From: a virus
Strand: one strand, 5' to 3'
Length of the DNA stretch: 42,000 bases
IMG/VR virus record: IMGVR_UViG_3300040810_000096
Span: 1-42,000 of that record
This document shows, in pieces, positions 5,469 through 13,835 of this stretch. Numbering within the stretch: position 1 is the first letter of the stretch; the number at the start of each line of letters is the position of its first letter. The notes under the pieces are model-generated. The model was not told the origin of the DNA and made no database searches. It was given only the letters and a program-made list of their open reading frames with translations. The position numbers were made by a program, and so were the translations under genes.

Positions 5469-7754
5469 CTAGGCAACCTCCTCTATGAATTTGTTTAAAA
5501 GTGTTCTAGAAGTGATTCGTCCTTTCATACTTTTACTAAATACGTTTTTAATCTGACCTGGTTTGGCGTCATCTTTAATTGTAGAAAGATCAGTATTCTC
5601 AACTTTCATAGTCTTACCATTAAGTAAGAAATATCTATTGTAACCTTTATGAGTTACAACGGCACACTTCTCTTTAAGAAATTTCTTCTTAATATCAGCC
5701 ATAGCTTTTTCTCTTTGCTCATATGTTTTACAATGTCTAACATAGTCACCAATTGTCCACCATTTAATTTGTTTTAATACAAAGAAACCAATTGTCTTAA
5801 TGTTATGTTCTTTTTGAATCATACGTAACAACTGATTAGTTAATTGTGATCTGCCATCTTCGTTAACATATTGTTTTTTACCAACTTTAATAACAGTTCT
5901 AACTGGTATATACGGCTCATTAGTATTTAAAGAACCTCTTAAATCATCTTTATGTTTTTTAGTAAGTTTACCATCAACATCAACTAGTTTACTATCACCA
6001 CTGTAATTGGCACCACCGTCTGTTAAGGTAATAAAAGTCATCTTTTCAATATTGTATTTTTTCTTAAACAAAGGTACTAGTTTTAAACAACTAACTAAAG
6101 CTTCGTTAAGTGGAGTAGTACCTAAACTGTATTGACTAGGCATATGAAATCTACTACCCTCGTATTGTGGTTTAGTATCCCAATATGAAGCTCTAGTGTG
6201 ATTATCATAACATAAACCCATGTTGTAAAGATACATAAGAGACTCTTCTAAATCTTTCTTTTTAAGAGTATGATCTGCCATTTCAATTAAATTATAATTT
6301 TCTAGATACATATCATTTGCTTTGTATTTCCAACTAGACTTTGTTGGATCCGTATCTCTATGATCCATACCTTGTTTATTGCAATATTCAGTTGTAAATG
6401 CATATACTTTAAAAGGTATATTAATTTTTCTACAAAACATTACTAGATTAATTAATTGATCAATAGTTTTTTTAAGATCAGCACACATACTACCAGACCA
6501 ATCTAACAACATCATCATACCATGGTTTTTTTCTGTAGGTAGTACAGTTAATCTTTTGAATATATCATCACTGAATCTATAATCTTTTAATTTAAGAGGA
6601 TCAATAGTACCTGTTTTATCAGTACTTGCTCTTTTGTAAGCAGTAGCAGATTTTTTCATTTCAAACTCTTTAACAAGATAGTTAACAGTTTTCATGTTAT
6701 CACTTTGATACTTTTTAAAATCATTTCTTAACCAGTTTAGATATTGAATTGTACTAGAATAACTGTAAGTTTCTGTTTTGATATAATCTCTCATTTCTTT
6801 TAAGAAAGTTTTATTTCTAACAACAATTTTTTCTAGATTAGAATCTGGTAAAGTAACATAACTGTAATCGTATTTTGTCTCTGTAATATTTGCTGTGTTT
6901 TCTTGATACTTCTTATCAGTAATAGCAATAAATTTTCTAGAGTCTAGACCTGAACCATCTACTGTAGCTGCACCATCACCATGAGTAGTTGATTGTTGCG
7001 ACTCGTTGTTACCATCTTCTTGATCACCGTCTTGCTTTTCATCATCTTGTTTTTCAGCAGACTCTTGATCTTCATTTTGTTCTTCACTATCTGACTCATC
7101 AGGTTTTTGATGGTCATCTGGTTGTTTGTAAAGTTTATCTAGATTACTACCAGAAAAGTCACTATTTTTTTCTTGTTTTTTAGTTTCTTTTTTCTGCCAA
7201 TCTAACATCTTCTTGGCTAACTCAACAACATCTTTAAATGATTTTAAAGCATTAACTTTATTAATCCAGATATTATCTAAAGTAGAGAAAAATATTGGTA
7301 GTCTTTTTGAAGACTTATAAAACATATTGATCTTATCAATTAACATGTAGTCTTTATTAATATCTTTGTCTTTAGTACCAAAGAAATTTGCTTTGTTAAG
7401 AATATCAAAACCATTAATGTAGTTTCTAACTACACCAGGATATTGTGTTTGTATTTTTTTATCTATTCTACAATCTTCTAGAACATTTACATAAGCACGT
7501 AGCTCATCATCTTGAATTTTTGCCCACGACTTATAAGGAGTAAAGAGAGCATGAGCACACTCGTGGGCGATAAGCATGTCATAAACATCTGGCGATTTTG
7601 TTTTGAATATTGGTAATGTAAGTACTCTGTTTTTTACATCAAACGAAGCAGTACGTACATTGTTATGTTGAATAGTTATATTTTCTGTAGCGATAAGTTT
7701 AGCTAGTTGACTTTTTTGGTCAAGGCTAATATTTGTAGTGGTATTTTTTTTCAT
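5469..7754 (-). CDS. cobT: CobT-like VWA protein with HExxH motif
   Basis: The 761-residue product has three parts. The N-terminal part carries HECAH (about 64-68) and NVLEDCRIDKK (about 90-100), the pattern of a zinc-binding HExxH fold, and the second motif recalls the ALEQVRVE stretch of bacterial CobT. A linker of Glu, Asp and Gln (about 210-255) is very acidic, as in CobT. The C-terminal half is a von Willebrand A domain with the metal site DWSGSM (418-423). MoxR ATPases and VWA proteins form paired remodelling complexes, and the CobS-like ATPase is encoded just downstream. I choose the ATG at 7754; the GTG at 7760 is the alternative. The substrate is unknown. Confidence 0.8.
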   Translation of the reverse strand: MKKNTTTNISLDQKSQLAKLIATENITIQHNNVRTASFDVKNRVLTLPIFKTKSPDVYDMLIAHECAHALFTPYKSWAKIQDDELRAYVNVLEDCRIDKKIQTQYPGVVRNYINGFDILNKANFFGTKDKDINKDYMLIDKINMFYKSSKRLPIFFSTLDNIWINKVNALKSFKDVVELAKKMLDWQKKETKKQEKNSDFSGSNLDKLYKQPDDHQKPDESDSEEQNEDQESAEKQDDEKQDGDQEDGNNESQQSTTHGDGAATVDGSGLDSRKFIAITDKKYQENTANITETKYDYSYVTLPDSNLEKIVVRNKTFLKEMRDYIKTETYSYSSTIQYLNWLRNDFKKYQSDNMKTVNYLVKEFEMKKSATAYKRASTDKTGTIDPLKLKDYRFSDDIFKRLTVLPTEKNHGMMMLLDWSGSMCADLKKTIDQLINLVMFCRKINIPFKVYAFTTEYCNKQGMDHRDTDPTKSSWKYKANDMYLENYNLIEMADHTLKKKDLEESLMYLYNMGLCYDNHTRASYWDTKPQYEGSRFHMPSQYSLGTTPLNEALVSCLKLVPLFKKKYNIEKMTFITLTDGGANYSGDSKLVDVDGKLTKKHKDDLRGSLNTNEPYIPVRTVIKVGKKQYVNEDGRSQLTNQLLRMIQKEHNIKTIGFFVLKQIKWWTIGDYVRHCKTYEQREKAMADIKKKFLKEKCAVVTHKGYNRYFLLNGKTMKVENTDLSTIKDDAKPGQIKNVFSKSMKGRITSRTLLNKFIEEVA

Positions 7755-7762
7755 ATACACTT

Positions 7763-7791
7763 ATCCTATATGGAAAATACAGAAAAGTCAA
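7763..7791 (-). promoter_or_regulatory. Early promoter at the cobT-like start codon
   Basis: TTGACT (7786-7791), 17 bases and TAGGAT (7763-7768), preceded by GGC. The -10 box ends 8 bases before the ATG at 7754, so the mRNA would have almost no leader. AGGAT could instead act as ribosome site for a longer transcript. Confidence 0.5.
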
Positions 7792-7867
7792 GCCATTAAA
7801 TATCGTTGATTTTACTTACTTTTTGAAAGAACACAACCAGAACATTATATTTTTCATGGTAGATTCG

Positions 7868-9208
7868 TTATCTCCCTACCTGATTCAAGTACTTTTCCTT
7901 GCACTGTTCCCAATCAAGGTATATTAAATCATCATAGAAGTGTGATTCTTTAGAGAATCTATCGGTTGCTAGTAAGTTTTTAATTCTTTTAGAGGCATGT
8001 TTATCTTTCCATACTTTAACTAATGCTTCGGTAGACGAATCAAATCTAGATATTAGACCGTCATCTTTTACTTCGCCTCTTAAATACTCATAAGTGTTTT
8101 CATATAATCTTGCAAAATAGATACCTCTAGCGTGATCTGTTTTAATTAGTTTTTTATCTATACCCATTTTAGAATAGGTAAACATATATGATCTATTCTT
8201 ATGATCTCTCTTTAATGGTTGGCCGTTGGCTCTTGTTGCCTCATACCACTCAAAGTATTTTTTAGTATGATTTTTCTTTAACCATTGTTTAATTAGTTTT
8301 TTAGTTTCTGGTTGTGGTTCATATGATACTGACCCCATAGTAAAACCCATACGTTTCCAGTATTTTAAACCATCATATTGACTTAATGTATTTGCTTTTG
8401 CTTTACCATATAAAGATGTTGTGGTAACACCAACTAGTTTGTCACCATACTTTTCTTGCCATATTCTTTGTACGTCATCTGATAAACATAGATATGCTAA
8501 TAGTTTACCACCTGTGTAACTATAACCTAGTGGTTGTGTTGGTACAATAGAAGAACCAATTGCTGTATGATTAATCATACCACCAAAAGTTTTACTCTGT
8601 CTATCCCAGCCAATAGCACTGTCTCTAGGTGTTAAATCCATAAAGTCACCAGATATACAAATGACACCTAGATGTTTACCTGATCTATTGTCATTTACAT
8701 TAAAGAATAACTGTCTACCAATATTACTATTGTTTTTCATAGTAGATAAGAAAGTTCTTAATGTATTCCAGTTCTCTGATAATTGTTGAGTTCTTACTGC
8801 TTTGCCTTTAAAATTTTTAGTACTATCATCTGTAAATTCTAATACAGGTTCTAGTTTATCATAATCTTCAGGTGATTCTGGTATCCAGATATTTTTTCTA
8901 ACTGATTCTATTTGATGTTTTTGTTCGGGAGATTTAAGTAATCTTTCAGTACCATATAAGGTAGTAGTTTCTACCGTAGGATATTTTCTATGTACTTCTT
9001 GCCACTTTTGAAATAGTGTATACTCTTGTACTGTCATTTTAGACACGTAACCAAGGTCTTTTTCTATAGCTTCTTTAAGTACTTTCTCATCTATATCTTC
9101 TAAATTAGATATATCATTTTCGTCTTGAAACTGTTGCCACTTTTTTTCAACGCCTTCTAAATCTTGTTTTGCGTGTATATCAAATTCGTCTTTTTGTACT
9201 GCTGTCAT
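7868..9208 (-). CDS. DruA/DUF4338-like protein
   Basis: The 446-residue protein has a central block typical, as far as I can judge, of DUF4338, the DruA family: GVICISGDF, then PRDSAIGWDR, a following SIVPTQPLGY, GGKLLAYL, WQEKYGDKLVGVTT and finally YWKRMGFTMGS. DruA is the defining protein of the Druantia anti-phage system, and free relatives occur in phages; no biochemical activity is securely known. Here it stands alone with its own early promoter between the cobT-like and deformylase genes. No other Druantia component (DruE helicase or others) is nearby. It could be an anti-rival defence, a decoy against host Druantia, or a nucleic-acid enzyme. Family call is from remembered motifs only. 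Confidence 0.5.
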   Translation of the reverse strand: MTAVQKDEFDIHAKQDLEGVEKKWQQFQDENDISNLEDIDEKVLKEAIEKDLGYVSKMTVQEYTLFQKWQEVHRKYPTVETTTLYGTERLLKSPEQKHQIESVRKNIWIPESPEDYDKLEPVLEFTDDSTKNFKGKAVRTQQLSENWNTLRTFLSTMKNNSNIGRQLFFNVNDNRSGKHLGVICISGDFMDLTPRDSAIGWDRQSKTFGGMINHTAIGSSIVPTQPLGYSYTGGKLLAYLCLSDDVQRIWQEKYGDKLVGVTTTSLYGKAKANTLSQYDGLKYWKRMGFTMGSVSYEPQPETKKLIKQWLKKNHTKKYFEWYEATRANGQPLKRDHKNRSYMFTYSKMGIDKKLIKTDHARGIYFARLYENTYEYLRGEVKDDGLISRFDSSTEALVKVWKDKHASKRIKNLLATDRFSKESHFYDDLIYLDWEQCKEKYLNQVGR

Positions 9209-9214
9209 AATATA

Positions 9215-9243
9215 AAGGTATCATAAAGTATCCTGATTGTCAA
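9215..9243 (-). promoter_or_regulatory. Possible early promoter of the DruA-like gene
   Basis: GGCTTGACA supplies an excellent -35 box (9238-9243). At 17 bases the -10 would be TACCTT (9215-9220), which is poor; +1 would then coincide with the ATG at 9208. There is no clear ribosome site near the start codon. Confidence 0.4.
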
Positions 9244-9245
9244 GC

Positions 9246-9968
9246 CTAGGCTTTTTCCATCTCCGCCTTGTGTTTTTGATAGGCTTTCATTTGTTTTCCT
9301 GCCTTTTTGTATGCCATATCTAGTTTCATTTTAGATACACCATCTATAAAAGTCTTGCCTAACGTGTGTTCATACTCATGTTGGAATACTCTACTAACAA
9401 CACCATCAAGGTGGCCTTCTTGTAAGGCACCGTTCTCGTCTTCATACTTAACTACCACTTTTCTAGGTCTAGTTTTTGATATGAATACAAAAGGAAAGGT
9501 TAAACAACCCTCTTTCATTACTACTTCTTCCTCACTTTTAGTAACTATAAATGGATTAAAACATGCCATTTTTAAACCTTTTTCTATATGATCGTGGGCA
9601 CCTAAAACAAACATGTTAAAAGGTAATCCTACTTGATTTGCTGTAAGACCTATACCACCATACTTTAACATTGTTTTAAACATTCTATCTGTTAGTTCTT
9701 GTCTATCTTTGATACCATGTTCTTCTAACATGTCATCTGAAAAAGGTGCTATTGCTGATTGTATTCTAGGGTCTCTTGGTGGTACTAGTTTAAAAGTACC
9801 ATCATCTACGTTATCTTTTGGCGTAAGAAAACCTGTCTCTGATTCTTTATTTATTTTTTCTGTAGTCTTATTTGTATAAGATTTAGGACTCTGTTTATTT
9901 GCATTAGCAGAAAGTTTATTCATCTGCACCTTTGGCTTCTTCATTACATTTTTTTGTGTGCTTCCCAT
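9246..9968 (-). CDS. def: Peptide deformylase with N-terminal extension
   Basis: All three deformylase motifs are present in the 240 residues: GIGLTANQ (about 105-112; the usual GxGxAAxQ with one Ala changed to Thr), EGCLT (153-157) with the metal-binding Cys, and QHEYEH (196-201) with the two zinc/iron His residues. The enzyme removes the formyl group from nascent proteins. Deformylases are common in marine T4-like phages, and a phage form is known to act on photosystem D1 in cyanophages. Unlike short phage enzymes, this one has some 60 extra residues at the N-terminus rich in Lys, Asn and Ser, of unknown role. AGGAG precedes the ATG. Confidence 0.93.
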   Translation of the reverse strand: MGSTQKNVMKKPKVQMNKLSANANKQSPKSYTNKTTEKINKESETGFLTPKDNVDDGTFKLVPPRDPRIQSAIAPFSDDMLEEHGIKDRQELTDRMFKTMLKYGGIGLTANQVGLPFNMFVLGAHDHIEKGLKMACFNPFIVTKSEEEVVMKEGCLTFPFVFISKTRPRKVVVKYEDENGALQEGHLDGVVSRVFQHEYEHTLGKTFIDGVSKMKLDMAYKKAGKQMKAYQKHKAEMEKA

Positions 9969-9979
9969 AATACTCCTAT

Positions 9980-11695
9980 TTATGTTGCTTGTAATCTAGT
10001 GAAATTTTTGTACTTTTCATACTTGATTATATTTGTAAATTTATCAAACATTATATCGCCTTTATGTGATATTATAAAAATGTTTTCTTTTGTAAGTTGT
10101 GTTATTATCTTAAAGAAATCATCTGTACCTTGGCCATCTAAACTGCCATCAAATATCTCATCTAATATTAATAGATTGGTATTTGTACTGTTTTTCATTT
10201 TTGCGATATGTCGCCACGTAAATAACAATGCAAGGTCTATTCTCATTTTTTCACCCTCACTAAAGTTATTGTAATTAAAAGTATCTCTAAATCTACTTTT
10301 TACTGTCTCATTAAACTCCTCATCTAAATGAAACGATACAAAGAAATCCATGGCCTGTAAATGTTGATTAATTAAGTTGTTCATTATTGGAACATACTTA
10401 CGTATAATCTGTGCCTTGGCACCTTTGTCATTTAGTATTTCTCTTAATATATCTACGTAATCTTTTTGTTCAACTATTCTATCTCTTTCAATTCTAGTTT
10501 CTTCTAATTGTTTATTAAGTTCTTCTAGTTGTGACTCAATCTCTTTACCATCAACTTGTTTGTTTTCTAACAATCTTATTTCTTCATGTATTCTATTGCT
10601 AAACTTATTTATCTCATCTAAAGAAGTTTCAAATTTGGATATATCAATATTTAGTTCATGTATCTTTTGTGATACTTTATTCATTTCTGATAGTTTTAAT
10701 TCTGTATTAGCTATCTCATTTAGTATTTCTTTCATACCATCTGATAAAGTTTTTACTTTTTGTTTAGTTGATTCTATTTTTTTTGTTTTAAATTCTTGAT
10801 CTATAGGTTGTGTACACGTAGGACAGTTATTATTATTCTCAAAAAACTCTAATGTCTTTTGGTGGGTAGATAGATTAGTTTCTATTTTAGCTTCTAGTTT
10901 AGATAGTTGACCTACCTTTGTTTGTACCTTGTCCTTGTTTTCTATGTCTTTTTTCTTATAACCTATTTGTTCGTTTAATTCTTCTATCTTTTTAATATAG
11001 TTTTTACTATCTTCTTTGTTTTTGTTAACCAGCTGTTTCTTACCATCTAGGTCGTTCATATTAAGGTCGGAGATAGCATTGAAGTGATTTAACTCTGTTT
11101 CGTACTTGGTTTGTATTAAATCAGCACGGTGTTTCATTTCTACAACCTTTTTAGCCAAGTCTGATTGTTGACTTCTTAATATTAAATCCATAAGTCCGAA
11201 TACTCTAATGTCTAATATTTCTTCCACAACCTCTCGTCTGTATCTAGGTTTCATTTTCATAAATGGTTCGTATGATGAAGCACCTAATAACACTACTTGT
11301 AAAAAAGACCTGTAATTAAGTCTCATTATATTTTGTTCTAGATATTTTTGATAGTCTATACTATTGGCGTCTTGATTTAAAAGAGTACCATCGCAATAGA
11401 TTTCAAATATGTTAGGTTTTATGCCACGTATAATTTTGTATTGTTTTTGTCCTACAGTAAATTCTATTTCTACAATACAATCAGCATTGTTTATTGAGTT
11501 TACTATCTGATCTTTTTTTATAATTCTAAATGGTTTGTTAAATAAAACAAAACATAATGCGTCAAGTAAAGTAGATTTACCTGATCCGTTTTGACCTACT
11601 ATTAGTGTTGTGTGTGATTTATCTAGTTCAACTTCTATAGGTATATTACCTGTAGATAGGAAGTTTTTATACATTATCTTTTTAAATACTATCAT
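9980..11695 (-). CDS. 46: gp46 recombination nuclease subunit (Rad50/SbcC-like)
   Basis: The SMC-like ATPase has Walker A (GQNGSGKST, about 34-42), two long coiled-coil arms with a zinc hook CPTC (Cys 291 and 294), an ABC signature (FSEGEKMRIDLAL) and Walker B (LLILDEIFDGSLD). Its 571 residues agree with T4 gp46. With gp47 it resects DNA ends for recombination-dependent replication and takes part in host DNA breakdown. The start overlaps the stop of the small gene before it by 4 bases. Confidence 0.95.
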   Translation of the reverse strand: MIVFKKIMYKNFLSTGNIPIEVELDKSHTTLIVGQNGSGKSTLLDALCFVLFNKPFRIIKKDQIVNSINNADCIVEIEFTVGQKQYKIIRGIKPNIFEIYCDGTLLNQDANSIDYQKYLEQNIMRLNYRSFLQVVLLGASSYEPFMKMKPRYRREVVEEILDIRVFGLMDLILRSQQSDLAKKVVEMKHRADLIQTKYETELNHFNAISDLNMNDLDGKKQLVNKNKEDSKNYIKKIEELNEQIGYKKKDIENKDKVQTKVGQLSKLEAKIETNLSTHQKTLEFFENNNNCPTCTQPIDQEFKTKKIESTKQKVKTLSDGMKEILNEIANTELKLSEMNKVSQKIHELNIDISKFETSLDEINKFSNRIHEEIRLLENKQVDGKEIESQLEELNKQLEETRIERDRIVEQKDYVDILREILNDKGAKAQIIRKYVPIMNNLINQHLQAMDFFVSFHLDEEFNETVKSRFRDTFNYNNFSEGEKMRIDLALLFTWRHIAKMKNSTNTNLLILDEIFDGSLDGQGTDDFFKIITQLTKENIFIISHKGDIMFDKFTNIIKYEKYKNFTRLQAT

Positions 11696-12051
11696 TTAAT
11701 CACCTCTATCTCTGATTCTGTTTCTATCACAACTCTCGCACCACAGCTCAATATGGGTTTGTCGTTGCCCCCGTATAGCATACGACTTGGTCCTTTGATC
11801 TCAACTTCATGGCAGTAGGTGTTCTTATTACCTTGCTTGATTGTTATCACAGGATCGTTGTCATTGTTTTTCTTGTTCGCTCTGATCACATGTTGATTCA
11901 CATGTATGTATATTTTCTTTTTTCTTTTCTCATTAAGTAAATTGTTAGGTAAAGGTTTTGAACTGTAGGCACTTTTTCTTTTTACAATTTTAATTTTTTT
12001 ACCTTTAGTTACTTTAAAAGGTCCTTCAAATGGATTTTTATATTTACTCAC
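11692..12051 (-). CDS. Conserved unknown protein between gp47 and gp46
   Basis: I place the start at the GTG at 12051, since GGAGG lies 3 bases upstream; this gives 119 residues. The N-terminal half is strongly basic (KVTKGKKIKIVKRKS, then NEKRKKKIYIHVN), the rest is beta-like and ends EIEVIK. The gene overlaps gp47 by 8 bases and gp46 by 4, so it is made together with the nuclease subunits. A small gene at this place is common in T4-like marine phages. I do not recognise a domain; a nucleic-acid or gp46/gp47 accessory role is only a guess from position and charge. Confidence 0.7.
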   Translation of the reverse strand: MSKYKNPFEGPFKVTKGKKIKIVKRKSAYSSKPLPNNLLNEKRKKKIYIHVNQHVIRANKKNNDNDPVITIKQGNKNTYCHEVEIKGPSRMLYGGNDKPILSCGARVVIETESEIEVIK

Positions 12052-13090
12052 TGGCCTCCGTATATAATTCTTTTGCAAATTCTTTTAGTTTGTGTTTATC
12101 TAAATCAGTATCTACCTGTTCAATATAATTACCTAAAAATGTCAGTGTATCTTCTCCTTGATCTATAGTATCAACTCTAACTGTTTGTGTTATGTCATTT
12201 GTATCTTCATTTATAATTAACTCATGTATATTTGTATTGTTGTAAAACCTTTCTATTAGATTACCATACATTTCTGGATTAGTTTTTCTATTAACAAACA
12301 GTTTTACAAAACAATTTTCATAAGAAGATAAATCTAAATTGTCATAGTTTTCTTTAGTATCGTCATATGATAATTTTTTAAATATAGGTAAAGTGTTCTC
12401 TATTCGTTCTAGTTCTCTAGTATCTGTATCAAATATATGAAAACCTTTAGGACAGTTATAGTCTGACCACATAATTTGATATTGTGTACCTAGATAAAAG
12501 ATATGTCCGTCATCTGATTTCTTATGAAAGTGACCAGAAAATACTTTTTCAAATCTTCTAAAATTTTGTTTCTCTAGACCATGTTCATTCATAACTCCTT
12601 TATGCATTTCAAAACCTTTTACTTCTAAATGACCAAAGGCAATTTGTGATGTAGAGTTATCTAATTTATATAGAGTATCTTCCATATTGTCTTCACATAT
12701 CCATGGTATTAACAATACATCTAAACCATCTAAAGTTATTTCGGTGGCTTTAGTGTATATCTTAACTTCGTTACCTATATTAAGATTTTCCAAAGCATTA
12801 ACTTCATTTGTATTCTTGTAATATGTATCGTGATTACCTAGTATAACGTGAGTTTCTATATCTAGTTCTTTTAATCTATCCCAAAATACTTTTTTAAAGT
12901 TGTGGGCTGTATTATGATTAATAAATTTTCGTCTATCAACTACGTCACCTAAATGTATTAAACATTTAATATTATTCTTAATAAGATAAGGAAAAAACTG
13001 TTCCTCATAAAACTTATTCTGATAATTTATAAAATGTGGAGAATCATTACGGCAACCAAAGTGTGTATCATTTAGTAGGGCTATCTTCAT
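12044..13090 (-). CDS. 47: gp47 recombination nuclease subunit (Mre11/SbcD-like)
   Basis: The 348 residues carry the calcineurin-like phosphoesterase motifs: LLNDTHFG (Asp8, His10), GDVVDRR (from 48), GNHD (85-88), GHLE (153-156) and GHFHKK (186-191). It is the metal-dependent nuclease that works with the gp46 ATPase. The ATG at 13090 is preferred over a TTG at 13099. Its first 23 bases overlap the end of the gp55 gene. Confidence 0.94.
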   Translation of the reverse strand: MKIALLNDTHFGCRNDSPHFINYQNKFYEEQFFPYLIKNNIKCLIHLGDVVDRRKFINHNTAHNFKKVFWDRLKELDIETHVILGNHDTYYKNTNEVNALENLNIGNEVKIYTKATEITLDGLDVLLIPWICEDNMEDTLYKLDNSTSQIAFGHLEVKGFEMHKGVMNEHGLEKQNFRRFEKVFSGHFHKKSDDGHIFYLGTQYQIMWSDYNCPKGFHIFDTDTRELERIENTLPIFKKLSYDDTKENYDNLDLSSYENCFVKLFVNRKTNPEMYGNLIERFYNNTNIHELIINEDTNDITQTVRVDTIDQGEDTLTFLGNYIEQVDTDLDKHKLKEFAKELYTEASE

Positions 13091-13649
13091 AATTTTCAAA
13101 AAAATAATCTAAACTATTCTTACTTGTTCTTTTCTTACGTTTCTTTTTACTATTTTTAACTTCTTCAGCAATCTTTTCTTGTGCGTCTATTGGTAAATTT
13201 TTCTGTAGATATTCAGTCATTTGATTCTTAAACTCTCTATCATCACCTGGTTGCAAAGCAAAGTCATCTAAATTAGAATTGCTGATTAATTTGTGTTTAA
13301 TAGTCACTTGCTTTTTCTCTTTTTGTATTCTACGTATAAATGCATAATAGATTATTTGAGTGAAGTAAGCAAACGGATTATTTGATTTTTTACCATCAAA
13401 GTTGTCAAGGTATTGTAGACAGTTTTCTATACCATCTGATATCATGTCATCTTTAAAAGTATAATTTATAAAATTAGGTCTGTATGACAAATGATTAGCA
13501 ATCTTTAAAAAACATGATCCAAGATAGTCTCCTACCAGTGGTTTATCTTGTTTTAATCTGGCCGCTCTTCGTACAGCTTTTCTGTACTTATTCATTGCCT
13601 CTAAAAACTCTTTGTTATTAACATAGTGTTCTTTTTTTGTTTTACTCAT
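13068..13649 (-). CDS. 55: gp55 late-promoter sigma factor
   Basis: The 193 residues show the divergent sigma-like core of gp55: KDDMISDGIENCLQYLDNFD, then NPFAYFTQIIYYAFIRRIQKEKKQ. The protein directs RNA polymerase to TATAAATA late promoters, of which many copies lie in this window. A basic stretch is followed by the C-terminal end SLDYFFENYED, which resembles the clamp-binding epitope by which T4 gp55 contacts gp45. Its own promoter (13656-13684) is of early type, and its predicted +1 falls on the A of the ATG; no ribosome site is visible, so the mRNA may be leaderless. Confidence 0.92.
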   Translation of the reverse strand: MSKTKKEHYVNNKEFLEAMNKYRKAVRRAARLKQDKPLVGDYLGSCFLKIANHLSYRPNFINYTFKDDMISDGIENCLQYLDNFDGKKSNNPFAYFTQIIYYAFIRRIQKEKKQVTIKHKLISNSNLDDFALQPGDDREFKNQMTEYLQKNLPIDAQEKIAEEVKNSKKKRKKRTSKNSLDYFFENYEDSPTK

Positions 13650-13655
13650 ATTCTT

Positions 13656-13684
13656 AATATAACATCTTTCAGTTTAAATGTCAA
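13656..13684 (-). promoter_or_regulatory. Early promoter of gp55, predicted leaderless
   Basis: TTGACA (13679-13684), 17-base spacer and TATATT (13656-13661). Six bases separate the -10 box from the ATG at 13649, so +1 lies on or beside the start codon. Confidence 0.7.
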
Positions 13685-13698
13685 TGTTTTAAGCATTT

Positions 13699-13773
13699 TG
13701 GAGCGGGTGATCGGGGTCGGACCGACGGCCTTCTCGTTGGCAACGAGACGCTCTACCACTGAGCTACACCCGC
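13699..13773 (-). tRNA. tRNA-Gly(GCC), CCA encoded
   Basis: The 75 bases form a normal cloverleaf: acceptor GCGGGTG/CACCCGC, D-arm GCTC-AGTGGTA-GAGC with the GG pair, anticodon arm TCTCG-TTGCCAA-CGAGA (anticodon GCC), 5-base variable loop, T-arm GTCGG-TCCGACC-CCGAT, discriminator T and CCA. It would read GGC and GGU. The T-loop has TCC where TTC is usual. A terminator hairpin ends 3 bases before its 5' end, and the gp55 promoter lies just after its 3' end. Confidence 0.95.
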
Positions 13774-13776
13774 TTG

Positions 13777-13801
13777 AAAAAATTTCGGTTTGTGCCGAAA
13801 T
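13777..13801 (-). terminator. Intrinsic terminator before tRNA-Gly(GCC)
   Basis: On the minus strand ATTTCGG (13795-13801) pairs with CCGAAAT (13782-13788) around a 6-base loop, followed by a run of T. It would end the transcript of the unknown gene at 13880. Read-through or processing must supply the tRNA, since no promoter is seen in the 3 bases between. Confidence 0.75.
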
Positions 13802-13806
13802 CAGCA

Positions 13807-13834
13807 TTGACTTTTTGATAATTTTATGTATAAT
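13807..13834 (+). promoter_or_regulatory. Plus-strand sigma70-like promoter, antisense to neighbours
   Basis: TTGACT (13807-13812), 16-base spacer and a perfect TATAAT (13829-13834) on the plus strand. It points away from the tRNA, into the 3' end of the unknown gene at 13880-14308, and no plus-strand gene follows. Confidence 0.5.
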
Positions 13835-13835
13835 G

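Noticed and set aside
7816-7857. Small peptide frame (MKNIMFWLCSFKK) on the minus strand
   Set aside because: Only 13 codons, ribosome site too distant, and it overlaps no coupling signal.
13699-13773. tRNA as phage attachment site
   Set aside because: No integrase or repressor is seen, and the gene set is that of a lytic T4-like phage.
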